A stretch of DNA of 8,425 nt from Candidatus Aenigmatarchaeota archaeon (GTDB taxonomy: Archaea > Aenigmatarchaeota > Aenigmatarchaeia > QMZS01), in assembly GCA_003663295.1 (NCBI GenBank), contig QMZS01000040.1, positions 1 through 8,425 on the forward strand, read 5' to 3'. Each line of letters opens with the position of its first letter. Position 1 is the first letter of the stretch. The notes beneath the pieces were generated by a model. It was given only the letters and a program-made list of their open reading frames with translations, ran no database searches and was not told where the DNA came from. Shown here one piece after another: positions 1-6,798 of this stretch. The position numbers and the translations under genes were made by a program.

Positions 1-576
1 ATCCCACTTCCCATCATGCCTCTGGCTTACACCAACTTCAGAAGAATTAACAGGAGTATAAATCCTGATGTAATTATCAACACCCGTAGTCCACCCATCA
101 ACAACCACCGCATCTGTGTCAGCCCCGTCCCCATAACAAGCAATATTCAATGTATAATTCCCCTCAGTCAAATTAGAAGTATCAAGATGATTAAAATCAT
201 TGGCGCAATCACCCCCATCCACCGCATCAACAGCATCATCCAAAGAATTAAACGCCCGGGTAATATTATAAACAATTAAATCACTAACATCCAAAGGAAC
301 CGCGCCCTTAGCAGTCACAACATCATAAGCAGTAGAATTAATCCTCCCGGAAATAAAACTAACATTCCCAACATAAGTTATCTTATCCCCAACGCCAATC
401 TTATCTGGCTGGGAGACATTAAACACAGCCACCCCGCTATCAATACTAACACTAACAGGACCATTCATCAAATCAGACGCATTGGTCCCAACAGAATAAT
501 AAATATCTGTGGCTGCGAAGGATAGTGAAGGCATCAAAAGAAAGATTAACACCAGAACAAAACTAATTCTCATCAT
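1..576 (-). CDS. Secreted surface protein, N-terminal part (probable beta-helix/adhesin type), cut by window edge
   Basis: The frame runs open from ATG at 576 (a second ATG follows at 573) to the window edge, giving 192 residues without a stop. The first 21 residues are a clear Sec signal peptide: MMR, a hydrophobic stretch, then SFA before ATD. The mature part is rich in Gly, Val, Thr, Asn and Asp. It carries eight N-x-S/T sequons (for example NAS, NVS, NST, NIT, NLT, NYT), as expected of a glycosylated archaeal surface protein. The stretch near the window edge, with NYIRIYTP and VSQRHDGKWD, resembles the start of large extracellular proteins with right-handed beta-helix repeats that I recall from uncultured archaea and bacteria. 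That assignment is from memory and the repeats themselves lie outside the window. Many GGG, GGT and GTT codons make this gene richer in G than its neighbours. Function unknown; surface adhesion is a guess. Confidence 0.8.
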   Translation of the reverse strand, partial: MMRISFVLVLIFLLMPSLSFAATDIYYSVGTNASDLMNGPVSVSIDSGVAVFNVSQPDKIGVGDKITYVGNVSFISGRINSTAYDVVTAKGAVPLDVSDLIVYNITRAFNSLDDAVDAVDGGDCANDFNHLDTSNLTEGNYTLNIACYGDGADTDAVVVDGWTTGVDNYIRIYTPVNSSEVGVSQRHDGKWD

Positions 577-660
577 CGCCCCCCCCCCGATTTAAATTTA
601 ATTGGGATAATTTTGGGATTTTCATAATTATTACTCTATTTATAATATTACCTAAAGATA
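577..660 (-). promoter_or_regulatory. Promoter and G10 leader of the surface protein gene
   Basis: On the minus strand a TATA box (TATAAATA, 644-637) lies behind a BRE-like element containing TTTAGGTAAT (about 657-648). A transcription start about 25 bases downstream would fall near 615, giving a leader of about 40 nt. The leader ends in an uninterrupted run of ten G (588-579), followed by CG and then ATG. The run may act as a G-rich Shine-Dalgarno, because G can pair with C and U of the anti-SD. A run of this length is also prone to slippage. The promoter call rests on motif match and spacing only. Confidence 0.55.
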
Positions 661-721
661 TTCGGTTTTTATTTTGATTATTTAAAATCCCTCAAATTAA
701 ATTCCTATTTTATTATCTTGA

Positions 722-1126
722 TTAATTTGTCAAAATTATCTTATTCCCGATATCCTCAAACCTTATTATCAATATTCCTTTGGTATTATCAAAACTTGAT
801 TCCACCACATAACCATCGTAAGTGCCTGCAATAGTTGCGGGGTTTACAGTAGAAATATCGCCGTCTAGAGTATAACAAGTAAAATCTTTCGCAAATCTTT
901 CTCCAGTCTTTGACCAGCAGATTTCTATATATGTTTTTACTTGGGATTCAGAAAAAGAAGCGCTGGTCATATATTCTGTATCATGAGACTTTTCCTCATT
1001 ATTAATATTTAACATTTCCGCTATCTGATCAGAGAAACCAAAAATAAGCCCTATTACAACTCCGGCCACAACCAGCAATATTATCCATCCAACCACGGTA
1101 TCCAAAGCTAAATCTCCATTTTTCAT
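722..1126 (-). CDS. Pilin-like protein with class III signal peptide
   Basis: 134 residues. The N-terminus is short and charged, MKNG, followed by DLALD and a hydrophobic helix (about residues 10-30, containing ILLVVAGVV). This is the layout of archaeal type IV pilins, where a prepilin peptidase cuts after the Gly and an acidic residue sits at about +5. The hydrophobic core is almost the same as in the 198-residue pilin at 4181. After the helix comes YIEICW with C70, and then C84 in FTCY, the cysteine pair shared with the neighbouring pilin-like proteins. The C-terminus is predicted to be beta-rich (ILIIRFED). The gene overlaps the stop of its upstream neighbour by 4 bp (ATGA), so the two are probably translationally coupled. 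It is the last gene of the cluster. Likely role: major or minor subunit of a pilus-like filament or pseudopilus; which one is not visible. Confidence 0.82.
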   Translation of the reverse strand: MKNGDLALDTVVGWIILLVVAGVVIGLIFGFSDQIAEMLNINNEEKSHDTEYMTSASFSESQVKTYIEICWSKTGERFAKDFTCYTLDGDISTVNPATIAGTYDGYVVESSFDNTKGILIIRFEDIGNKIILTN

Positions 1127-1665
1127 CCTTTCACCATAATACTATCATTCGCATAGTCATAATATATTAATAATACTTTTTGAGTATTTATGATCCCTCC
1201 ATCCACAGACCAAACAATCTGATCCTTCGCTCCGCACCCAAAATCAGAATTTTCAATTGAACTGCAATGGTCTTCTTTCACCAGAATATTGCTTACATTT
1301 CCTTCATCAACATTAGCCACAGTCTCAGTAAGAACTAATTCATAACAAGCGTAATCTTTCTCCAAACGTAAATTTTCAACTTTATCCCAACAGGAAATTA
1401 TGTAAGACAATAAAATTCTGGATACTATTTTATTATCATATTCCTCTATTCTAAAAGTTTCAAGAGGTTTTCCATAAATGCAAACATCAGGAATCGAAGG
1501 GTTCTCTGAAGAAGGCATCATACCAGCTATCCTTATATAAGAACCGCAATATAACATAGTAAGACTCTCCTGCAGAGTTCCTGTGATAAGACCAAGAAAC
1601 AATAATACTCCTGTAAGAGCAACTACCATCGCAACAACAACATTAATGCCAATTCCCTTACCCAT
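1123..1665 (-). CDS. Pilin-like membrane-anchored protein
   Basis: 180 residues. Starts MGKG, followed by a long hydrophobic helix (about residues 8-30), again a class III-like N-terminus but without the typical acidic residue at +5. This protein may therefore be an uncleaved or minor component. It has six cysteines (40, 62, 92, 107, 134, 144). C92 and C107 lie in YIISCW and DYACYE and match the shared pilin cysteine motif. The others could form extra disulfides outside the cell. The C-terminus (VLLIYYDY, IMVKG) ends in short beta-like stretches as in the neighbours. The start overlaps the end of the upstream gene by 8 bp and the end overlaps the next start by 4 bp, so it sits inside a coupled cluster with the FlaJ/TadC-like gene. 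Exact function unknown. Confidence 0.8.
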   Translation of the reverse strand: MGKGIGINVVVAMVVALTGVLLFLGLITGTLQESLTMLYCGSYIRIAGMMPSSENPSIPDVCIYGKPLETFRIEEYDNKIVSRILLSYIISCWDKVENLRLEKDYACYELVLTETVANVDEGNVSNILVKEDHCSSIENSDFGCGAKDQIVWSVDGGIINTQKVLLIYYDYANDSIMVKG

Positions 1666-2053
1666 AATATCTATTTTCTATAATTACTTTATCTAATGCA
1701 TAACTCACTATGATATAAGCGGGACCGGTTATATCTTCCATATCCAAATCGCCTGATTCAATCCTAATGGGGTCGAGACGCAGTATCATTTCAGCTTTGG
1801 TTATTGTACCTGTAAAATTTGCAAATATTTTAAAACAGAGAACCGTATCATGACTACCTTTATTTTGTTCAGCGCAATCATAAATATATTTCTTCAAATC
1901 CAGAACAATATCATCTTTATCTCCTTTGAGTTCAACTTCTTTTCCATTATCCACATAAATAAAAGAATTTGCCAGAGTTATAAGCACCAGCACAGCAAAA
2001 ACACTCGCAACCAAGAATATTATTGTTTGCACAGAATATTCTTCTCCTTTCAT
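1658..2053 (-). CDS. Pilin-like protein directly after the FlaJ/TadC gene
   Basis: 131 residues from ATG at 2053. The frame is open further upstream to 2170, but that part lies entirely inside the C-terminal coding region of the FlaJ/TadC gene. The ATG at 2053 overlaps that gene's TGA as ATGA and gives a proper class III N-terminus: MKGEE, then a hydrophobic helix (about residues 8-33). I therefore choose 2053. The cysteine pair C60 (YIYDC) and C73 (VLCF) matches the motif of the other pilin-like proteins, although Trp after the first Cys is replaced by Ala. The C-terminal part is predicted to be mainly beta. Position and coupling to the platform gene suggest a minor pilin or pseudopilin that primes assembly; this is inference. 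Confidence 0.82.
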   Translation of the reverse strand: MKGEEYSVQTIIFLVASVFAVLVLITLANSFIYVDNGKEVELKGDKDDIVLDLKKYIYDCAEQNKGSHDTVLCFKIFANFTGTITKAEMILRLDPIRIESGDLDMEDITGPAYIIVSYALDKVIIENRYYG

Positions 2054-4128
2054 ACTGAAGCCGAAATCTGCAAGACAATTGGTTGGAATATCATAACCAT
2101 AATTATCATTATTACTGAAAAGAATATGAGAGCAATTGTAAGATTTCTTGATATGGTATAATCCCTGCAAACCTCATCAAACCCTCTGTCAATCCCCACA
2201 ATAAAAATGCACATTATAACAACAACCTCTATAAGATATATTCCTATTGTCAACTCCAAGACAGTTGGTGGCATCACCTCCTCCAGTTTTATTAAATCCA
2301 AACCCTGGAATACAGTGCTTCCTGCCCCGCTGGAATACATCTTTTCCACTTTTGAAAGAGCAAAAGCAATACTCTGTAAAAGCTGGACAATTAAAACACC
2401 TGTAGCCGCAGAAATGCCCCCCATCAAAGGAGCGATAAAAGTGGTCTGTGTTTTTAAATTGGTAACAACATCCTCAAGCAAATACTTTATCCTCGCCTCG
2501 ATCTTCTCTGTTTTCTTCATGCTTCTAATAATATTTTTGATTGCACCCGCAACAATTAAAGGTCCTTTTGTCAAAGAATCAGAAATAATACCCATTAGAT
2601 TTTTTATTGTTGATGAAGGGAAATCTTTCATTATGCCATATTTTTCATCAAACAAAGAACTCCTGAAAGTCATTGAAAGGCGGGAAATGCTATTGAATAT
2701 TCTGCTAAAAAATTCATAAACAGGTGTTTTTTTCCTATTCATTCGGTCATATTTATTAAGAACCTTTGGCAGCGCAACTTCAATAGGCACATTCTGAGCT
2801 AAAGGATTCTGCAATTCAAACAAACCATCTATCATATTTGCCTCGGTCTTTTTTATATATTCCTCAAGTTGATAGCGGTCCTTGCTAGTAAAATAAGTAT
2901 ATACAATTATCGCACTTCCAATACCCCAAATAATAAACATGGCGCTTAAAAGATCCCATAATATATACTCAGACCCATATCTTGCCAGACAATATTCTTT
3001 CCATTCATTATCAGCAAAATCCCCTTCATAATTGGCATATATAAAATGCTGATCAAAGATGACCTGACCTATATACAAAAGACCTGGAATAATTAAAATA
3101 GTTCCAATTAAAAGCGCAGTTATTTTTATTGGCAGTTTTAAATTATATTTTTTTATTTCAATAAACTTGGCGGGTTTTATCCCCCCTGTTTTTGAAGAAT
3201 GTGAAAATGCACTTGGACGCCTTGAAACCAATCTGTAAAGATACCACCACAGCAGAAAAGGCAATACTATTGTATATCCAATTACTATGTATATTGGATT
3301 CACTGAATCTGTCAAAAAAATGCTTATAATAGGAAACATTATCAAACCCATCAAAGGCAATATAATCCCAAAAGACATCAACATCATAGAAGGCATCTTC
3401 AAATTAACTGCATATTGCTCCATCCGCGTATAAGTATTCCTCAATGTCCTGTCCAACGCCTCTTCCAGCAATTCATGCTTTCTTTTCTCTGAAGAAGTCA
3501 TACCAACCATCTGCAGAGTAATCAGAGAAGTCACAAATTCCTCGTTCCATATTGTCCACTTTCTTGTATGCATACCAATAGCCTCTCTGATACTAATATA
3601 ATTACCCATATCCACATCCCAGATGATCTTTTTGTAATCTTCTCCTATAGGCCCATAACAATTCATTGCAGCAAACTCAACAGCCTTCTCAAAAACAGGA
3701 TTTAAAGAAAGATAAATAACCATATATAAAATTATATCTACCATCTCATTTCCAGCCTTTATACGAACAACATCTGCATTAAATTTCGGATAAGAATAAA
3801 CATTATAAGCAATAAATAAAGGTATGCCCATTAAAACAAGTATATTGGTGGGAGATTCCAAAAATATTGCAAACGGAAACAAAAACAAAAATGATGCTAT
3901 TACCGAGAATATCAAAGCAGAAAAAACTTCATCAGAATCAACTTTAAGACCAGACATAAAAATAGCATCATCCCATATTTTTCTTAAAAATTTTGGAGCT
4001 CTCAATTTTATATAATTGCGGGAAAACTTACAGAGAGATTCATATTTACCTAAAGTAAAAAATTCAATTTCAACTTTTTCAAACCGTTTATAATATTCGG
4101 ACTTTGGCAATGGATTTGATTCAACCAT
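2050..4128 (-). CDS. FlaJ/TadC-like type IV pilus assembly platform protein with duplicated T2SSF domains
   Basis: 692 residues. The protein consists of two tandem FlaJ/GspF-type halves. Half one has membrane helices at about 68-90 and 95-112, a cytoplasmic helical domain at about 120-245 (with ALDRTLRNTYTRMEQYA), and helices at about 248-272 and 278-300. Half two has helices at about 336-357 and 391-412, a cytoplasmic domain at about 415-560, and helices at about 564-586, 622-645 and 663-684. Proteins of this family sit in the inner membrane and couple the assembly ATPase to the growing pilin filament; archaeal archaellum and Aap pilus FlaJ proteins have this function. The 692-residue length fits the double-domain archaeal form. 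A conserved ATPase partner would be expected but is not in the window. The gene is divergent from a pilin gene and coupled to three others. Family assignment is firm; the specific machine (pilus, pseudopilus secretion or archaellum) is not settled. Confidence 0.9.
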   Translation of the reverse strand: MVESNPLPKSEYYKRFEKVEIEFFTLGKYESLCKFSRNYIKLRAPKFLRKIWDDAIFMSGLKVDSDEVFSALIFSVIASFLFLFPFAIFLESPTNILVLMGIPLFIAYNVYSYPKFNADVVRIKAGNEMVDIILYMVIYLSLNPVFEKAVEFAAMNCYGPIGEDYKKIIWDVDMGNYISIREAIGMHTRKWTIWNEEFVTSLITLQMVGMTSSEKRKHELLEEALDRTLRNTYTRMEQYAVNLKMPSMMLMSFGIILPLMGLIMFPIISIFLTDSVNPIYIVIGYTIVLPFLLWWYLYRLVSRRPSAFSHSSKTGGIKPAKFIEIKKYNLKLPIKITALLIGTILIIPGLLYIGQVIFDQHFIYANYEGDFADNEWKEYCLARYGSEYILWDLLSAMFIIWGIGSAIIVYTYFTSKDRYQLEEYIKKTEANMIDGLFELQNPLAQNVPIEVALPKVLNKYDRMNRKKTPVYEFFSRIFNSISRLSMTFRSSLFDEKYGIMKDFPSSTIKNLMGIISDSLTKGPLIVAGAIKNIIRSMKKTEKIEARIKYLLEDVVTNLKTQTTFIAPLMGGISAATGVLIVQLLQSIAFALSKVEKMYSSGAGSTVFQGLDLIKLEEVMPPTVLELTIGIYLIEVVVIMCIFIVGIDRGFDEVCRDYTISRNLTIALIFFSVIMIIMVMIFQPIVLQISASV

Positions 4129-4180
4129 AATTAACTAATTTTTACAAAGTACCATATTATTTATAAATAAGAGTTATATT
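4129..4180. promoter_or_regulatory. Divergent promoter region between the platform gene and the plus-strand pilin
   Basis: Only 52 bp separate the two starts. The region holds one very AT-rich stretch (ATATTATTTATAAATAA, about 4154-4170). On the plus strand its left part lies about 26 bp before ATG 4181, fitting a leaderless transcript. On the minus strand the TTATAAATA part lies about 36 bp before ATG 4128, fitting a leader of about 10 nt. The two halves of the pilus locus may thus be driven from one shared AT-rich element. No experimental start is available. Confidence 0.5.
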
Positions 4181-4777
4181 ATGAAAAAAGGTCAAATGAG
4201 TTTAGAAATGGTTATTGGACTCGTAATTCTGCTGGTAGTTGCAGGCGTTATAATCAGTTTATTGCTGTACTACATAAGTCCTGACAGGATGCCAAGCGCT
4301 GCGGGAGAATTAGAAATGAGAGAATTCATAGATAAATGCGAAGGATACTGCAAAGAAAGTTCAAGTCTCAATTACTGCACTCATTACTTTGGAAAAGATA
4401 TTCCAGTTGCAAGAGTTGACTGGGACGGAGATGGAGCAGATAATGAACTAATACAAATAGGTAAAAAAGTGCAATGGGATGTATGCGAAGACAGAATATA
4501 TTGTTTCCTTGTTGCTCCCTGTGCAAGATTCGGAGATGTTCCAATGAAAGGTTGCGCAAATCAACTATGTCAGGCAGGATATACAAAATATGAGAACTTC
4601 ACTCTTGCTACAAAATATATAACAGAAGAATTGGATTTAGTCCCAACAAAAGATATAGAATGTCAAACAGATATGGGTGAACTGCCCATAGAATCAAACT
4701 GGTTCATAAGATATTTCAATGCAACAATCAATAATGGCACACACCAGATATCTCTTTGCGATTACTACAGAAATTAA
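4181..4777 (+). CDS. Cysteine-rich type IV pilin with canonical class III signal peptide
   Basis: 198 residues. The N-terminus MKKGQMSLE is a textbook archaeal class III signal: the prepilin peptidase would cut between G4 and Q5, leaving Glu at +5 before a hydrophobic helix (about residues 10-31). The outer domain has ten cysteines (53, 57, 66, 102, 108, 114, 125, 130, 161, 193), an even number suited to disulfides. The first block, FIDKCEGYC, matches the shared pilin cysteine motif. Residues 80-89 (DWDGDGADNE) form an acidic DxDGDG loop like those that bind calcium in EF-hand-like or TSP3-like repeats, although position 12 of a true EF-hand is not acidic. Sequons N139-F-T, N180-A-T and N185-G-T could be glycosylated. 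It is divergent from the platform gene and is a strong candidate for a structural pilin. Confidence 0.88.
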   Translation: MKKGQMSLEMVIGLVILLVVAGVIISLLLYYISPDRMPSAAGELEMREFIDKCEGYCKESSSLNYCTHYFGKDIPVARVDWDGDGADNELIQIGKKVQWDVCEDRIYCFLVAPCARFGDVPMKGCANQLCQAGYTKYENFTLATKYITEELDLVPTKDIECQTDMGELPIESNWFIRYFNATINNGTHQISLCDYYRN

Positions 4778-4807
4778 GTTTTATTTTCTATTTATTTAAA
4801 CTATATT

Positions 4808-5293
4808 ATGAAAGGTATCTCTGAAGAATTTATGTATCTTGTTGTGATTGTTCTTGCTATTTTTACACTACTTGCATTTTTAACCACACAAAGCTTATTG
4901 AAAGAGACCGAAACTGAAAAAACTGTTGGTCTCAGGTTCCTAAGAGAAGAAGGGAACCTTGCAATTTTTTCTTTATTCAATAACAAAGTTGATTTTGTGG
5001 AGAAACCCTATATAGAAACAGTTATAGATGCGGTTCTTTCAAAACACTTGAAAAATGACCCTGCAGAACAATACAAAACATTCTATGGAATTGGCGTAGG
5101 CACTCTGAACAATACAGAAATAATTCCTTCCTTATTTGAAAATTATCTGCCCGGGAAATGGAAACTTGAAGTGATTACACCAAACCGTAGTGTTGAATAC
5201 GGGTTTCTTTCAGGAGAACCTTTGTATGTCTATAAACAATTAATACCTGTACCAGAACAAAGAATTGGAATGGTTGTATTATATTTTGGATAA
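4808..5293 (+). CDS. Pilin-like protein without cysteines
   Basis: 161 residues. The N-terminus MKGISEEF followed by a hydrophobic helix (about residues 8-28) again looks like a class III signal with cleavage after G3 and acidic residues close to the cut. After a charged linker (KETETEK) comes a mixed alpha/beta domain of about 120 residues ending in IGMVVLYFG. Unlike the other four pilin-like proteins it has no cysteine. It follows the cysteine-rich pilin by 30 bp in the same direction, so it may be cotranscribed. The gap contains an AT-rich stretch (TTTATTTAAA, 4791-4800) that could be a weak separate promoter. Probably an additional minor pilin or pilus-associated membrane protein; no named family recognised. 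Confidence 0.78.
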   Translation: MKGISEEFMYLVVIVLAIFTLLAFLTTQSLLKETETEKTVGLRFLREEGNLAIFSLFNNKVDFVEKPYIETVIDAVLSKHLKNDPAEQYKTFYGIGVGTLNNTEIIPSLFENYLPGKWKLEVITPNRSVEYGFLSGEPLYVYKQLIPVPEQRIGMVVLYFG

Positions 5294-5336
5294 ATTTGAT
5301 ATGATTGCTAAGTGCAATTTACTGTTTATTTGGGTT

Positions 5337-5420
5337 TTATGGATTATTGCTAACAATATATTTATTAAAATAATACAATTATGAATAAAAAAAATAAGAT
5401 ATTGTTAGCAATATCCATAA
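5337..5420 (+). repeat. Long inverted repeat built from two 14-bp palindromes around the start of the small membrane protein gene
   Basis: The arm at 5337-5366 and the arm at 5393-5420 are reverse complements over about 27 bp, with only a one-base bulge and one or two mismatches; the loop is 26 bp. Inside each arm is an exact inverted copy of one 14-mer: TATTGCTAACAATA (5345-5358) and TATTGTTAGCAATA (5400-5413). Each of these is itself a dyad (TATTG-N4-CAATA). A looser relative, ATTGCTAAGTGCAAT, lies at 5304-5318. The two sites flank the probable TATA element (about 5352-5362) and ATG 5381, 55 bp centre to centre. This arrangement suits a pair of operator sites for a dimeric regulator. If transcribed by read-through, it would also form a long hairpin with the start codon in its loop. 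Confidence 0.65.
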
Positions 5421-5539
5421 TCACCATCCTAACAAGTATTGGTTTAATTCAATTTTTAAATGCCAATCCTTATGCGGTTTTTTTAATAACTTCAATTTTA
5501 TTAGGGTTGATTCTAACAAGAGCCTTATCATTACCCTGA
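5381..5539 (+). CDS. Small two-helix membrane protein
   Basis: 52 residues from ATG 5381 to TGA 5537-5539. Sequence features: a basic N-terminus (MNKKNK), a first hydrophobic helix (about 7-26), a short linker with FLNANPY, and a second helix (about 31-47) ending TRALSLP. No family recognised. The start is supported by a TATA-like AATATATTTA element about 25 bp upstream, which would give a leaderless transcript. The gene stands alone between the pilin genes and the transposase remnant. Its first codons overlap the right arm of the inverted repeat, so expression may be controlled there. The start codon, hydrophobicity pattern and promoter spacing support a real gene, but the small size keeps confidence moderate. 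Confidence 0.55.
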   Translation: MNKKNKILLAISIITILTSIGLIQFLNANPYAVFLITSILLGLILTRALSLP

Positions 5540-5600
5540 TAGTTTGTCCACTATTTCATCCAAAACTATAGTTGACAGAGAGATATTTTGAAGGATTTTT

Positions 5601-6597
5601 TTAGGTAATTCCATAATTTTGCATCAAAATTCTATTGTTTATGGAGTCAAAATTCGAGTATATTCTTCTCTTTGACCTGATTTTTGTAAATTTAACCGTA
5701 ACTGTCAAATTCATCTGGCTGATTTTAATAAATTTTTGGGTAACATACTTGAGTTCTTTGTAATCATATCGCAACAGCGATATGATTAACTGAGCTATAA
5801 ATCTGATGATTAACGCCCCGTAAATGCTGTTTTCTGACCATACGCACAGTGGTTTGATTTCTATCTCGTTTTTCAAAGAATAAAAAATCTTCTCAATTAA
5901 ATCTTTCTGGCGATAAATTTCCAATGCTTCTTTAAATGTCAAATTCTCAACTGGAGTTAAACAGAAAATCCTTCCCGACAATTAATTGATGTTTTTTCAC
6001 AAGTTCAAAAGCATCCTTTTCATTCAAATCCTTTAATCGAATCTGATATGAATATTTTATATCGATCAAAGCATTGTTTATGCGAAATTTCTTTGGAAGC
6101 CCACGGTTATTGTCAATTGATTTTTGTATTTGTTTTGCCTCGAGCAATAATTGCCTAGCTTTTCTCATTTTGGTTTCTAGTTGTTTTGCGTGAAGAGTTT
6201 CCAAGAAATAGAAATAATTAATCCTGCTCGGAAAAATATATTTGATTCTATACATCCTATGTTTCTCACAGACAAATTCTGGTTTTGATTTGTCAAAACC
6301 TTTTATTATCTTATCATCGCTCTTGTTGGATTCCTTTGCGGTCAGGTATTTCATTTTATCCGCAACCATCATTTCAATATTTCCTTTATTATGCTCTCCT
6401 TTGCCAAAAACAACTCTTGAGCCTGGTTTGATATATTTTTTACCTGTTTATAGGTGTCTTTGAAATGATTTTGGTCATTGATATTTCCTGGTTTGATTGT
6501 TGATCCTATTGAGATATTGATGGGTTGGCGAGTTCCGCCAACTCAAGAGTTATTTGTTTTTTTTGTCAGGACGATGATCCGAGTTTCAATAAAATGC
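5601..6597 (-). pseudogene. Decayed IS4/IS1634-like DDE transposase
   Basis: Segments of one transposase can be read in order on the minus strand but in changing frames. About 6580-6557 gives DHRPDK. 6556-6525 gives QITLELAELANP. About 6521-6437 gives INISIGSTIKPGN and NHFKDTYKQVK. About 6440-5970 gives YIKPGSRVVFGKG, then MMVADKMKYLTAKE and LPKKFRINNALIDIKYSYQ. About 5975-5601 gives FCLTPVENLTFKEALEIYR, then IEKIFYSLKNEIEIKP and WSENSIYGA. The last part holds a Y-x2-K-x3-E-x6-K pattern close to the YREK signature of the IS4 superfamily. Frame breaks fall at the A8 run (6564-6557), at CCC (6524-6522), at the A6 run (6441-6436) and near 5964-5975. A Gly (GGC, 6405-6403) stands where I recall a catalytic Asp in VVFDKG. 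The upstream half of the gene is missing or unrecognisable. The element cannot be active. Confidence 0.88.
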
Positions 6598-6651
6598 GGC
6601 AGAGACCTTTGACTGAATTAAGAACCCTGTTGGCTAACTGTCAAAGTTAAG

Positions 6652-6798
6652 TTACAGATCAACTAATCGGGTAGTATCTTTATTAATATTAATATTAGCT
6701 ATGTGGGTTTTATAACCAAGTTTATCAATAGGGTATTTATAAGTCCTATCTTTTTCAACACCATTAATTGTACATCTTCCACTAATGCCTAGGAACAT
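6652..6798 (-). CDS. Possible small protein or frameshifted tail of the cysteine-rich protein
   Basis: 48 residues from ATG 6798 (MFLGISGRC) to TAA 6654-6652. The start overlaps the last codons of the cysteine-rich gene by 10 bp in another frame. The composition (Lys, Asp, Asn, Tyr, Gly, Ile) looks like real coding sequence, with GVEKDRTYKYPIDKLGYK. There is no signal peptide or membrane helix. Two readings are possible. It may be a coupled small downstream gene, or it may be the original C-terminal end of the cysteine-rich protein, cut off by a one-base change near 6790-6800. The stretch ends next to the decayed transposase, so it may also be a truncated gene remnant. No family recognised. 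Confidence 0.4.
   Translation of the reverse strand: MFLGISGRCTINGVEKDRTYKYPIDKLGYKTHIANININKDTTRLVDL

Noticed and set aside
16..279. Open frame on the plus strand opposite the surface protein
   Set aside because: The minus-strand frame has a signal peptide, sequons and continuous coding; the opposite frame is Ile/Asn/Pro-rich and looks like a shadow.
2054..2170. N-terminal extension of the pilin-like protein ending at 1658
   Set aside because: The extension is polar, lies wholly inside the end of the FlaJ/TadC gene, and would hide the class III N-terminus that starts at 2053 with an ATGA overlap.
2207..2719. Open frame on the plus strand opposite the FlaJ/TadC gene
   Set aside because: It is antisense to a well-supported coding region with clear family features and has no recognisable domain of its own.
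5572..6644. TTGACAG (5572-5578) and CTGTCAA (6638-6644) as terminal inverted repeats of the insertion sequence
   Set aside because: Only seven bases match and no target-site duplication is visible; the ends of the decayed element cannot be fixed from this.
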